This document shows, in pieces, positions 9,041 through 19,392 of a stretch of 29,697 nt of DNA. The first letter of the stretch is position 1, and each line of letters starts with the position of its first letter. A program made the translations under genes and the position numbers. The stretch is from Amoebophrya sp. AT5.2 (Eukaryota > Sar > Dinophyceae > Syndiniales > Amoebophryaceae). The notes beneath the pieces are model-generated. The model searched no databases. It was given only the letters and a program-made list of their open reading frames with translations, and was not told the DNA's origin. The DNA lies in contig RXOD01004074.1 in the NCBI GenBank assembly GCA_005223375.1, positions 1 through 29,697 on the forward strand. Reading direction: 5' to 3'.

Positions 9041-11827
9041 TTTTGCGATCACCGTCAGTTTTACAATGCCATAGTTTTGTGCTTAATAAAAATAGTATTT
9101 GCGTGTAAAGAAATGATAAGTGGTGCAGCGATCATCCGGCGAGTAGAAGAAGTAGATGAAGATAGGGGCTCGGAGTTCACCTATTGCGAGCTTGGTAGAG
9201 CAAGAGCAGAAAAATTGGTGGAATTGAAGGAATGGAAAACAAATGATAAGCTCGAGCTGCAATTTTATGAACGTATGAACTGCTCAGGATCGTCAGGCCT
9301 ACCACAGAACCAATCGATGTCCTTTTCCGGAGGACCAGCACGGCACGGAAATTTCGTTTATCTGCCAAAACACAACTTCGTATCCGTCTGCGCAGCCAAA
9401 AGAAACTCCCCCTCTACTGCGCACCCAAGAAAAATGCAAGAAAGTCAAGCAGCTCTGCTATGACGTAACTTTGTCAATACCCGATAGAAGCTCCTCCTCG
9501 ATCAATACTTATCCTTTTTCACTAGAGAACAAAGAAGGCCGGCATGAACCTCGAGTGAGACCTTTTGTGCTGATTTCGGAAAAACGATAGCGATTTTTGT
9601 TTGAGTATAGAGAGGATCAAACCAACGGCTCCGGCGATAGTGGGACGCCCGAGCCTCCTTGCCAAAATTGCGGAAACTGCAACTGCATTTGACCGAGAAT
9701 CCGTTTTCGCGGAACTTCCCCGGTGAGTTGGTGGCTCTTGGAGAGAGCACGTCACGAGAGAGCCCTGCAAAATCCGATCATGTCGCCAAGAGCACGGCAC
9801 GGACAGACTTTCATTTGCAGGCGGCCGAAAAACGCTTCTGTCTGGTGGTGGCCCGATACCAAACCGTGCTTCCTTTGATAGATTGCGTTTCTTCACTTCC
9901 TCTCAGTCTCACTACAAACTCAACAACATGCCACCGAAACCTCCTCGGCTCCCGGGCGAGCCTGGTTAGAAGCCGGCCTTTCTACCACAATCCAGCGCGG
10001 CAGCTCTTGTGCCGATGAGGGGGCCGGCCTTGCGGAGGTCCGAGGGAAAGGACGACGTGAGGGAGATTGATGTAGTCTGTGCAGCGGTGTCGGCGGAGCA
10101 AGACGGGCGAAAACAGGACGAGGACATGCGCTTGAATTACAGTGACGTGGCGGGCGGAGTATTATAAAATACGATCGGGGAACAACGAAGCAAGCCTTCA
10201 TCTCTCTGCAACGCCTCCGGTAGCAAAGCAACAAGGTTGACAATCGCCGAAGCAAACCTTGCCGCTGAAAAGCCAAGAGCTAGAAGGACCCCCGACGGCA
10301 AAAGGATGAGGCTCGCAATGGTGCCGACGCAGCTCATAGCTAAAGCAGGGGGAATCTGCACCAAGGTCGAAGGAGGTCACACTATCTGCCTTCCTCCTGT
10401 CGACGGCCACGCTTTTTACGATTGGCGTGATCTCGACGGGTCTTTGGAAGGGGCGTCTTCGACCGTGCAGATTGCCCGGGCCACGCCGCCGCTGAAGGTC
10501 GACCTTGACGGCGAGACTGTTGAGATCGACGAAGTAGGTGGGAAGAAGCTGCGCAAAAATAAACGGGCCGCGCAATAATAACGGACTGCAAGTCGATGCG
10601 CGGAGGTTGGGGGGGAGAAATGTTGCGGGTGCGCGCGCAAGTGCTGTCGGGACCGGTGGAGATAAAAACGCGGCCTCGGGAGTATCGGGCGCAAGTGGTT
10701 CGGGATTTACTTTTACAGGGCGGAGCTGTGCCGCAACATGATGCCGATACAAAAAGCGAACGGCCAGGATTTGCGCCATTTCAGTTGTTTTGCTCTTTCC
10801 GTCCGGCGCTGGGATCATAGCATAGAAAACCCAAGTCGTAGTCGGCGACTTGATTAAAAAACCGCGGATGGCCGCGGGGACGGTGTAGATGCTGAGACGC
10901 CGGAGGCAAAGCGGCAGCGGGTGGCGTAGATGGAGACGCTGACGCAGGTTCGGAAACTACGGACTACAACGCGGATGACTGGGAGCAGTGGAGGAAACGC
11001 CGAGGAGCGACCGCCTTGCGTTGCTGTGCATATGTTTTGCTCGCCGTTGGGAGCGGCTGCCTGGCGCCGGGGGTGAAGGGGCAAAAAGAGCCCATACCCA
11101 TAAAAAAGTTAGCGCTGCTCTTTGTGTTGGTCTCCGCGGCTGAAGTGTCGCGAAGGGCACTGATGTGGTAGAAGTAGATGGAGGCACTGACTACGAGTCT
11201 ACTTCTCCACTTGCGCCTTCATTGAAGGTTCAAACAATAGGCACACGCACACGATCGGAAAAAGCGACTCCTTGCTTTTTCTATTCAGCTTAACGGCGCG
11301 CGGACACTGCTCACGACGCTGCCGCCGATGAGTACGACTGAGTCATAACTTGAGGAGCGCGACCGCATCGCCGGACTCGCAGCTTCGTCTTCATTTAGCA
11401 CTCGATCGGAGGACGCGAACTACCAGGCTCGCAGATAGACATGTCGACTCTCACAATTTGCCGGCGCGGTAGGTTTCGAATCCCGTACAGTAAAAGCAGA
11501 AACAGGTAGTGGGAGTAATGTAGCGAGCGAGGCTGCACGGGGGAGCGGCATCCGGTTTTCAGCTGGAACGACCGAAGGCTGTCGCCAGTGTTTGTGGATT
11601 GTGTCGCCCTCGGCCGGTGCGAATGATTGCTGTAAATAGAGCATCGGCCTGGGGAGTGAATTTAGGTAAGAGAACTGCACCGAGAGAGCGCGAGCGATGA
11701 ACGCAAATAGAAGTCGTTTCGAAAGCGCGCACGAGGCCGAGGTCCAATAAAGAAGTAGAGAACGAAATATTTTCACGGATAGCGATCGGTGTTACCCCGC
11801 TTAGGAGATAAAGAAGAATATCCAATA
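9041..11827. other. Long intergenic region, only weak ORFs
   Basis: There is no ORF with recognisable domains on either strand in these 2.8 kb. AATAAA-like sequence follows the ankyrin stop at about 9083. A weak ORF at 10306-10578 is listed separately. A 206-codon minus-strand ORF (10198-10818) overlaps it and looks like a shadow. Promoter elements for the katanin gene may lie near 11700-11827, but no motif stands out. Confidence 0.55.
10306..10578 (+). CDS. Hypothetical small protein (weak)
   Basis: This is a 90-codon ORF from the ATG at 10306; the frame is open from 10237. The middle (HTICLPPVDGHAFYDWRDL) and the acidic segment KVDLDGETVEIDEV look protein-like, and the end is basic (KKLRKNKRAAQ). 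No family is recognised. It could be an exon of an undetected gene, a decayed retroelement piece, or chance. A second short frame (10538-10741) overlaps its end. Confidence 0.25.
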   Translation: MRLAMVPTQLIAKAGGICTKVEGGHTICLPPVDGHAFYDWRDLDGSLEGASSTVQIARATPPLKVDLDGETVEIDEVGGKKLRKNKRAAQ

Positions 11828-14536
11828 ATGCCGGACCAACAGCCCCCTTCTTGCTCTCAGCAGGAGCAGAATGGCGCCGCCCCCCCGGCGGTACCCCCGG
11901 CCGCCAAGCAAGCGCCAAGCGGCGCCCCCCCGGCCGCCAAGCAAGAGCAGGGCTGGGTGCAGTGGACCGAGCGCGGGAAGATGTACCTGTCGCGGCACGA
12001 GAAGAACGTGTTCGTGTTGGAGGGGACGACTTCCTCGGGCGTCGCGGCTTGCAAGTACACGGGAACCGAGAAGGAGGAGGCCCTATTGAAAAAGAACGAG
12101 TGGAGCTTGGTGGTGGAGCTGAAGAGCAAAGCTCCACTCGCTCTTCCTCAACAACCCAGCACATCATCATCAAACGTTGAGGAAATCCTCCTGCTGCTGG
12201 ACGCGCAAGACGCCTCGGATCTGAGCAGCGGCTGCGACTTTGCGGCCGTGAAGCTGCAGTTTGGCTCGAACGGGGTGATAAAAGTGGAGAACCGGAGAAA
12301 AACACAGCTACAAACGCTGTTTTCCATGCCCACCGCCTACCTGAGGGATAACAGGTGCAACTGATTCTAAAAATGATCAAAGATTAGTACTATATCTGTA
12401 CTCGTACTGGTCTTCGTCTTCTTAAATCTTAAAGGCTACTACCTAGTACCCAAAAACCAAACGCAAACCAGCTACCTGACTCTGCGCGTGGACGTGTCCG
12501 GCGACCGCATTTTCGCTTTGGTTCTCAACGGCATGACGCTCGTCCAGAACCTGGATTTGAATCGCCCGGCCATGGCCAGGGATGCCTCCCGCGGCGGCGT
12601 CGGGATAGCGACCTACGGAAGGTCGAGGGTCTTCATGAAGCGCTTTAAGATCGAAGCCTTTTCAACAGCTACATCAGCAAATGCAAATGCGAATCTTGGA
12701 GGTGGTGTAGGAGGTGGAGCAACAACTTCTGAGTTGGCCATCGTAGCCACGGGGACGAGCAGTGCTGGCGGGACCGCGCCGGGAGGTTCTTTGGCTCAGT
12801 ATGGCGGGGGGTCGCGAACACCGACGAACAACGGAACAATGAGCCAGCAGTCCACGTCCTCCTCTGCCACAGGGGCTGCGAACTTGCATCCCCCCAATCC
12901 GTACGGCGTCTTCCCAGCGGGAGGTGGAGGTCCCATCGGCATGGGGAGTGGTGCCGCCAGCACTTTATCTCCGGACAAGCATGCGCAGATCCATGAGGAG
13001 TTGGAGCTCGCCCACATGATTGAGCGCGATCTTCTTCTCCCGACGGGCTTGAGTCTGAACTTCGACGACATCGGGGGTCTGGAATCCGCCAAGACCGCGA
13101 TCAACGAGGCGGTGGTGTTGCCGCTGCTCGTGCCCGAGTTTTTCACGGGCATACGAAAGCCCTGCACGGGCGTGTTGTTGTACGGGCCCCCCGGGACGGG
13201 GAAGACCATGCTCGCGAAGGCCGTAGCGTCCACGGCGACGCAGTCGGTGGCCTTCTTCATTAAGGACGCAAAAAATGCGAGTTAGAGTTCAGGAGCTCAA
13301 GGTTTAGAATTGTCACCGTACGCGAGCCAGACCTTCACTTCGACCCTCACTCACATTTCGCTCTCTCGACTCGGGCAGGCCTTTGAGGCTTGGACTAGAA
13401 GTGGTTTCCCACTTGCATCTAGTCTGGAACGAGTGCTCCTCTATAACCCGATCGATATGGTCTAGTCTCTAGGATCTACCAGTTCTGCTTCTGTCCTTGG
13501 CCAGGCTGTCTGCTCTAGAGATGGGGAGGCCCCTCTTAAACAATCGAGCTATTGCTTCCGTCTTCAGATTCAGGTAGGTTCTCGGATGTGTTGCGGGGCT
13601 CCAAACTCCAGAGAGTTTGGCAGAGTTGAGGGGGCAGAGCCCTCGTGTGACAAAACCAGAACACGAGCCTCACTCACTATTTTTGTTTTCCTTTAACTTC
13701 AACTGCAGCTGCGCGACGCTGACCTCAAAGTGGCGCGGGGAGTCGGAGAAGCTCCTGCGCTCCCTGTTCAACATGGCGCGACACAAACACCCCTCGATCC
13801 TGTTCTTCGACGAGATCGACTCGCTCCTGTCACAACGGGGCGGGAGCGCAGAGCACGAGGCGAGCCGGCGGTTCAAATCCGAGTTTTTGATCCACATGGA
13901 CGGGGTCCTAGCGGATGGAAGGGACGAGAACAGAACGCCACTAGTGCTGTGCACAAGCAACGCGCCGTGGGATCTGGACGACGCGCTGAAGAGGAGGTGG
14001 CATTTGAAAATATTTTAAACCGGCTGCTGGCAGATGTTTGCGTTTCATCTCTCGATTGTGTCTGTCTATCGATTGGCAATGAAATTGCTGCACGCTCTGA
14101 CCTATGACTCATAGCTCTGTACCTATGAAGACCCCCTGCATTTTCCCTCCATTTTCCCGTCCGCAGGTTAGAGAAGCGCATTTACATCGCGCTGCCGGAC
14201 GAGACCGCGCGGCGGGCCATGATCGCCCAGAACGTGCGGGACATCGAGGTTGCGGCCGACTTCGACGCGCTGCAGCTCGCGAAGATTTCGCATGGATACT
14301 CGGGCGCGGACTTGAAGTCGGTCTGTCGGGAGGCAAGCATGGCCCCGCTGCGGCGGGGGCTGATGGGCCTCACGGCGAGGGAAATCCAAGATTTACGCCT
14401 CGAGGGAAAAATCGAAAAACCGAGCCCGGTCCTCCAAAAAGACTTCTTGGACGCCTTCCTGAACGTGCAGCCGAGCGTGGCGCAGGGTGACGTGGAAAAG
14501 TACGAAGCATGGACGAACGAATTCGGGACCAGATGA
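11828..14536 (+). CDS. Katanin p60-like AAA ATPase (microtubule severing), four exons
   Basis: Exons are 11828-12354, 12472-13259, 13702-13996 and 14167-14536, about 659 residues. The C-terminal half is a meiotic-clade AAA ATPase: [11 protein letters not shown], Walker A GPPGTGKT (13184-13207, about residue 414), the pore segment [18 protein letters not shown], Walker B ILFFDEID (about 473), [14 protein letters not shown], sensor TSNAPWDLD, and the arginine-finger region [13 protein letters not shown]. The ending, [13 protein letters not shown] through [12 protein letters not shown], is diagnostic of katanin. It should hydrolyse ATP as a hexamer to sever microtubules. The N-terminal region is not a recognisable MIT domain; it is beta-rich (motifs [15 protein letters not shown] and [20 protein letters not shown]) and joined by a Gly/Ser/Ala linker. 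Katanin is far more likely than spastin or fidgetin, given the C-terminus. Intron 2 is non-canonical. Confidence 0.9.
12355..12471 (+). other. Intron 1 of the katanin gene, two in-frame splice models
   Basis: GT-AG splicing (GTGCAA at 12355, AAACCAG ending 12471) is in phase 2. An 8-nt direct repeat, CTACCTGA, lies at 12337-12344 and 12472-12479. Excision between those copies (12345-12479) is also in frame and gives the smoother join [11 protein letters not shown], removing six residues. No terminal inverted repeat is seen. Confidence 0.65.
13260..13701 (+). mobile_element. Katanin intron 2: introner-like element with TIR and direct repeat
   Basis: Protein homology fixes the join: AFF from the upstream exon and [11 protein letters not shown] downstream match the katanin pattern FFNxSSATLTSK. 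The join falls inside the 5-nt repeat CTTCA (13255-13259 and 13697-13701), and no GT-AG shift of the boundary exists. Just inside the repeats are terminal inverted repeats: TTAAGGACGCAAAAAAT at 13260-13276, and the reverse complement of 13679-13696, TTAAAGGAAAACAAAAAT. The interior has no ORF of note. The structure is target-site duplication, inverted repeat, cargo, inverted repeat, duplication, as in a MITE-like intron. It interrupts the ATPase between Walker A and the pore segment and must be removed precisely for function. Confidence 0.75.
13997..14166 (+). other. Intron 3 of the katanin gene (GT-AG)
   Basis: The donor is GTGGCA after GAGGAG, and the acceptor CCGTCCGCAG follows a pyrimidine-rich tract. 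The join makes [12 protein letters not shown], exactly the katanin arginine-finger region. AGG occurs at both boundaries. No inverted repeat is seen. Confidence 0.85.
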
Positions 14537-15229
14537 GCCATGCGCCGCTGGTGGGGGCGGTTGTCACGTATATTTGAATGTAATAGATACGGCAACGGTA
14601 GCGGTTACGGTGCAGAATGTAAGATGGATAAAGTCGAGGAAACGGCAAACGAAAACGAAGGGTCATGCGCAAGAAAGCCGCTGGATGAGGCAAAGCCCCA
14701 GGCAAGCTTCCACTGACGAGATCACTCGTTGAAGTTTGCAGATCTACTTCAGAAAAAAATAAAACGCCGATGTTCTCGCCGTCGTCCGTGGCCGCTGGTC
14801 GATGTTATTTGTGCTTTTAGTACATACGACCGCTGTAGAGTAAAGAACAGGCATGCTGCTCGACGTCCCGTTCTCGTTCTTTGTTTGACTTCTTCGGCTT
14901 GGGCTCAACTTTCAAAGAAGGCGAAAATGAAAAAGAAAATGAAGTATAGCCGCGGCGCCTGACTGCCGTCCGCCGCTGTGAGTATGTTCCCCGGGCGGGT
15001 TTTCCTCTGCTTGCCTAGCGGCCTGCAAAAATGCGCGGAGCTCGCAAGAGATTCCGCGCCGTCTGCTTCGAGCAGGCAACTGATGCGCGCCGAGCACTTC
15101 GAGCAGGCAACTCATGCGCGCCGAGCACGTTCGCACACCAAGCGCCAAGCAGGTACCTCGCTGAGTCCGAGTTGGCGGATAAGGTGGGGAAATGCGTGCG
15201 CCAGTTTCATGCCCGCGCACTTGCGCCGA
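14537..15229. other. Intergenic between katanin and composite repeat copy 1
   Basis: No gene is supportable. An A-rich AAAAAAATAAAACG stretch near 14753 could belong to the katanin 3' region. At 15057-15127 two similar GAGCAGGCAACT(G/C)ATGCGCGCCGAGCAC units repeat. Confidence 0.5.
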
Positions 15230-15600
15230 GCTCGGGGTCGCGCTGACGCCGAGCGCGGTGCACCGCGCGGGGCCATCTGTCGCGGTCTTCGATTTCTTCA
15301 TGGGCGAAGGACGTCGCCCGTGCCGCCGGCAGGCACGCAGCCGCGGACCCATGGGCGCGCCAGCTGCCGCCGATCCTCCTGCTCTACTACCACCCCGCTG
15401 CAGAAGAAGAAGCAGAAGCCGGCGCCTCCGTCTCGGTCATTCTGATCCTCATGCTGGTGGGCGCCGTCGGGATTTTTGGCTATTTTTGCGAAAGCGCTGC
15501 GGCGTGCGGCGGCGGATCGATTGGCGCGCGAGTTGTCACACCTCGCCACTTTTTTATAGTTGGGAGCGTTGACACTTTTTTATAGATGGGACCCTCTGAT
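15192..15600 (+). pseudogene. Frameshifted relative of the 23089-23613 ORF
   Basis: The + strand frames encode CAELGVALTPSAV, a Cys/Arg-rich stretch, RGPMGAPAAADPPALL, and then, after a shift of frame near 15375, YYHPAAEEEAEAGASVSV and the hydrophobic segment ILILMLVGAVGIFGYF. The ORF at 23089-23613 has the same order in a single frame. The two loci differ by 2 nt between GCTGCC and TACTACCAC, so at least one copy is broken, if the sequence is coding at all. I cannot exclude that both are non-coding repeat sequence. Confidence 0.35.
15548..15585 (+). repeat. Paired ACTTTTTTATAG direct repeat
   Basis: The 12-mer ACTTTTTTATAG occurs at 15548-15559 and 15574-15585, each followed by a close TGGGA-containing tail, period 26. 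The same 12-mer lies at 4264-4275, at the left end of KH intron 4, and CTTTTTTATAG recurs near 23590. Confidence 0.8.
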
Positions 15601-16123
15601 GTGTCTGGTACTTGTAGTTGCGCAAGACCCAGCAGGCAGGAAATTGTTCCACTGAAACACACAAAAGGAGGACTGTTTTTAATGAAAATCACGGCTGACG
15701 CGGCCGCGGACTAACGCGTCGCTGGGGCCTCGTTGTGCTTGCTATTTTTTCCAGCTCGTGCAGTAGCAGTATTTATTTGATATAATATAAGTAAAGTATA
15801 GTTAGTAACTAAGTGCTTGCATTCTATCAGGCCCAATACATAGAACTAGAAGCAGCAGCACACGCTGCACACGCAAGAATCGCTTCCACTCGGCCTCGCG
15901 ACTGGACGCGCGTGACTATCTTGATGTTGTGGCCGCGGACTAGCGCGCCAGCTGCAGCTCCATCCCCTCGGGACGACGAGGAGTCCTCCCACTGCATTAT
16001 CGCCACACACTATAGTACACTGATAAATCCAACCCTCAACCAACGGCGCCAAACTGTGCGTATGTCTCTGTTGATTGCAAAGCGTGCCAGCATATGAATT
16101 TGGACCAGACTTCTCGTTCTCCC

Positions 16124-16149
16124 TTGCGCCGCCGTCTGGTGCGGCGTAA
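16124..16149 (+). other. Conserved hairpin in the composite repeat
   Basis: TTGCGCCGC at 16124-16132 pairs with GCGGCGTAA at 16141-16149 (one G-T pair) around the loop CGTCTGGT. The other copy keeps the loop and a 7-bp stem at 24579-24600. A short palindrome, CTCGA...TCGAG, follows at 16205-16221. Its function is unknown; it could be an RNA fold or an element end. Confidence 0.5.
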
Positions 16150-16637
16150 GAAGAAGAAGTAGTGTCTCTTGTCTCCCGCTCGTTCTCACACCTGTGGCGT
16201 CGATCTCGAAACTAACTCGAGCAGGAGGAGGGAAGATCTTTTCTGATTCAGTGAAACTCATGAAGCACGGTTTGTTCTGGCGATCTACGATTCCCGTGTT
16301 TCAGAAACAAATGATGAGGCTGCGCCTTCGCATCATGGGTAGTCCTCCTGTACTGTGAGTGTATTAAAAAAAAATACATGGGTTGTATTCGTTCATGTTC
16401 AATTTGTTTTCTCAACTCCGAGTCTGACGCAACAGCACCTGCAGCACGTTCAATGAAGAAGTGGGAGTGCGAACGGCCTCTGAGTACTATTTTTTTAGGC
16501 TGAGCCCTAGTACTAGTAGCCCTTGCTGCCTCGCTCCTGGTCGGTGTACAGAGTCGTATTTTTGAATCTTCAATTCTGCTAAGTAAATAAAACAAAAGAA
16601 CGTGGACGTGGTCCCCCTGGCCTTGGACATCAAGAGA

Positions 16638-18876
16638 ATGAGAATGCTCTTGCACCTAGCACTGTGCGGCGCGACACGTCTGGCATTTCTGCAGCGCGTT
16701 GAGTCTTGGATCCGCGGTCCGAAATTTGCTGAAGCCACCAGCCTGGCAAAATTAAGAGGCTCCCCCTCAGCGTTTCCTTCCGACGAGGAATACTTGGTGG
16801 GTCAGTTGAGCAACTCGGTTTCCGCTTTGTCGCTACACGACAGGAGCCCTTCCCAGCTGCCTTTACGGACCGCTCTTCGTGTTTACGGCATCCCGGGCCG
16901 AGATGAACCTTCCGCGTCCTTGTCGCAGCGGCCGGAAGACGACCCAGTCCTCGCTCCGCTCACGGAGCACGATGTTGTGGAGACGCATGCTGCGGGACCG
17001 CGGGGACCGCGGGTACAGGTGGAGAGCGCAAACGTGGGAGCAGCAGGCAAGACGACCAAGACGAAGACGGGTCGTCTGAACAAGACCCGGCGGCCCCACT
17101 CGATGAAGTCGAAAAAGGCGGGCCAGGCGGTGGACCTCGTTGGAAAAGTAGAGAATGTCATGGCGGTAAAAGAAAGAACTACATCTTCCGCGTCAGCATC
17201 TTCATCAAGTGCAGCGCAGTTGCCCTGGGCTCCTGAAGAACCTGAATCCAGCTGGTTGGCGGGTCTGACGCAGCTTCGCTTCGCGGGGGACGGGTTCCAC
17301 GACTTAGAAACCCTCGCAGCGCTGCGGCACGCCTCCGTAACCATGCAAACCCTCCCCGGCCCCGAGCCCACCCCGTCGCAGATTGCGCACGGGATCCGGT
17401 CTGGTTTTTTCACCAAAAAGGACTGGTGGGAGGCGACGCGCGCGAATCTCGTCTGGAAGTGTGCACGACTACGCACGCAGATCGGAAGGTGTAAAAGCTC
17501 GCAGCACAGCGAAGAACATGGTCGAGGCGGGAGTCGCCGCGGGAGGGACGCCGCGTTGATCCCGCCGGAATACGTTCGCAGCTTCGCGGAGGGCGGCGAC
17601 CCCGACGTGCTTGCGGCGGCGCTACTGCCTCCTCTCGTCGACGGCGTGTATTTCGGCGCCGGGATGGCATTTCGAAAACTCCCCCGCGGTAAGCCGAGCG
17701 TTTGTGTTTCTCATTCTCAGGATTGGTAGAAGTTCTTAGCCGCGTAAAAAGCAGGGTCTCAAAATCCATTTTCCGGCTTACTTTGTGACTTCTTAGTCTA
17801 TCCTCGCGCTATTTCAACAGGTACCCCATTGCTCGCGCCGGCTCTGCTGCCGCCTTTCATCGACGGCGGACAGGTAAAGTTGGAGGCTCGTGCGTACCTA
17901 CTCTTGGGTGCCGTCCTTCGCAGCGGCTTGCGGGGAACGCCCGGCGGCAGGATTTGTTCCAGGAGCAGGACTTCGAGGAACGGGAACGGCAGGCGCAGCA
18001 GGGGCAGACGCAGCAGTTGTTTGGCCCCCTTCCCTGGTCGCCGCCTGTCTCGACGCCGAGCTGCCGGGATGGATTCTGTCAACCCGCCCCGCCAAGCTGA
18101 CCGGTTTGCCCACCTGGGAGGACATCAAACAGGAACCAACCTGGTTGAACAGTCCGGAGCTCATCGCCGCGGCCATCCGCAACGGCGTGTTTCCCCGGGA
18201 TCCGCACCAGTGCGGCGAGGCGTGGAGGAAAACAATACCAGAAGCCGTGCGGGGCTCGAAGCCAGTGATCCTGGCCGCGCTAACCGCGCTCGCAAAAATG
18301 CACGCGGTGCACGAGCCGACCGGATTGCGGCTCGTGGACGCCGCGTGGTGGGGGGAGGTGGCGGGGCGGGGGCCGAGTATGCCGCAGTATTTTCCGGAGG
18401 TGCCGTTTGACTGGGACCGCGACGTGGTTGCAGGGGGTGGGGAGGCAGTGAGAAACGACCCGGAGGTGGTGGCCGCAGCGATGATTGCCGAGTACGTTCA
18501 CATGAGCCTGGAGCCCGAGCCCTTCATCCTCAGCCTAGAGCAGTGGCGCGCCCTCCCGGCCGCCGTGAGGCACGAAGACAGCGTCTTCGCAAAGGCGCTG
18601 CAGTTCAAACAGGGGTTTTATCTGCGCGGCCGCGGGAATTGGGACTCGTACGAGGACTTTCCGGAAAAGTTCCGCGCTAAAAAGTGGGTGGTGATTGCGG
18701 CCATCGAGAGCAAGCTGCTGTGTGGAGTAAAGCAGTGGCAGGGCCTGGCAGAGGGGCTGAAAAATGATTCGGACGTGTGGGACGCAGCGGTTAAAAACAT
18801 TGCCGGGCTTCGGCTTGAGCCTATTCGAGTCAGCGGCGTCTCCAGCATGCGTCGTCAAAAACCAGAGGCAATCTGA
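16638..18876 (+). CDS. DUF4116-like repeat protein 1, two exons
   Basis: The start ATG at 16638 gives a hydrophobic leader (MLLHLALCGATRLAFL). The order then matches the downstream paralogue: SVSALSLHD and LRTALRVYGIPG; a basic Lys/Arg linker; TQLRFAGDGFHDLETLAALR; SQIAHGIRSGFF; IPPEYVRSFAEGGDPDVLAAALLPP; YSWVPSFAAACG; and, at 18109-18195, a block starting PTWEDIKQEPTWLN. After this come helical repeats of about 40-50 residues of the type LPxAVRxxxxVxxxALxxxxG, resembling DUF4116. The stop is at 18874-18876. The repeats are probably an alpha-helical scaffold of unknown function, and the leader suggests the secretory route (inference). The intron near 17640-17890 is uncertain; with the CTCGT-repeat model the protein is 661 residues. 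Confidence 0.65.
17639..17891 (+). other. Uncertain intron of DUF4116-like gene 1
   Basis: The upstream frame runs through ALLPPLVDG and the downstream frame resumes at RTYSWVPSF, a different frame. Two removals restore it: between direct repeats CTCGT (17634-17638 and 17887-17891), giving ALLPPLVRTYSW; or GT-AG 17648-17885 (GTATTT to TTGGAG), giving LVDGVLVRTYSW. Inside lies a diverged second copy of the end of exon 1, encoding LAPALLPPFIDGG (about 17829-17870), preceded by a good acceptor (TTTCAACAG at 17820) and followed by a good donor (GTAAAG at 17874). That looks like a decayed or alternative exon, but including it breaks the frame. Confidence 0.5.
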
Positions 18877-19392
18877 TTCCTTGCTGTAGACGCGGACTCC
18901 ACTGTCGTGTATGTGGATGTGCGCGCCACAATATCAATATGCTCGACAATATGTTGGAAAGCTCGCGGTCGATGCAACCTTGAGATATAACCTTGTAGTT
19001 CCCCACCTGCACCTGTCATTGTCAGCGTATACTAGGTCGTGCGAGACTGCGATCGCTCATTCTGGTTTTAAATCCGATCTCGAGTGGTCCTGTCCTGGAT
19101 CATGATCGGCTCTCACGGATCCCTATGATCGCAGCAGCTGAATGCACGTTTATTGTTTTCCCAAGAAAGTACATCGCGCAGTTTGATGCACCACCTTCTC
19201 CTGCAGGACGCTAAATTAGTATTTTTGTGGTGGTACGAGGTACGTCATCGTCAATTAGCGGCTGCTAAGTTTTTTAGCTGCAACAGCTGCCCCGCTATCG
19301 GGCCGCTCTCCTGGTTATACAGGTTTAAAACTACACGACTTCCATCTACTGATGAGCACCTCTTGGCTATCTGCAAAAAACTGAAAATAAAA
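18877..19392. other. Spacer between the two DUF4116-like paralogues
   Basis: No separate gene is seen. The frame of the downstream gene is open from 19153, with an in-frame ATG at 19186, so its N-terminus could be up to 69 residues longer. A-rich sequence (AAAATAAAA) directly precedes the preferred ATG. Confidence 0.5.

Larger units (their letters stand above)
15230..16290 (+). repeat. Composite dispersed repeat, copy 1
   Basis: Blocks shared in the same order and orientation with 23270-24720 include GCGGATCGATTGGCGCG, CTTTTTTATAGTTGGGAGC, CGCGGACTAACGCGYCGCTG, GGCCTCGTTGTGCTT, CGCTTCCACTCGGCCT, GTGGCCGCGGACTAGCGCG, TCTGTTGATTGCAAAGCGTG, CCGCCGTCTGGTGCGGCGTA and CTCGAAACTAACTCGAGCA. Spacers diverge in sequence and length, so this is an old duplication or an uncharacterised element family. 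CCGCGGACTARCGCG also occurs twice within the copy (about 15700 and 15930). All copies end a short ORF with LLIAKRASI, which may be chance. The repeat sits just upstream of the first DUF4116-like gene. Confidence 0.7.

Noticed and set aside
10198..10818. Minus-strand 206-codon ORF
   Set aside because: There is no domain or compositional support; it overlaps a + ORF of similar weakness and is probably an open frame caused by GC content.
11440..11500. tRNA-like TTTCGAATCCC sequence
   Set aside because: A T-loop-like string is present, but no matching T-stem, acceptor stem or anticodon arm could be paired on either strand.
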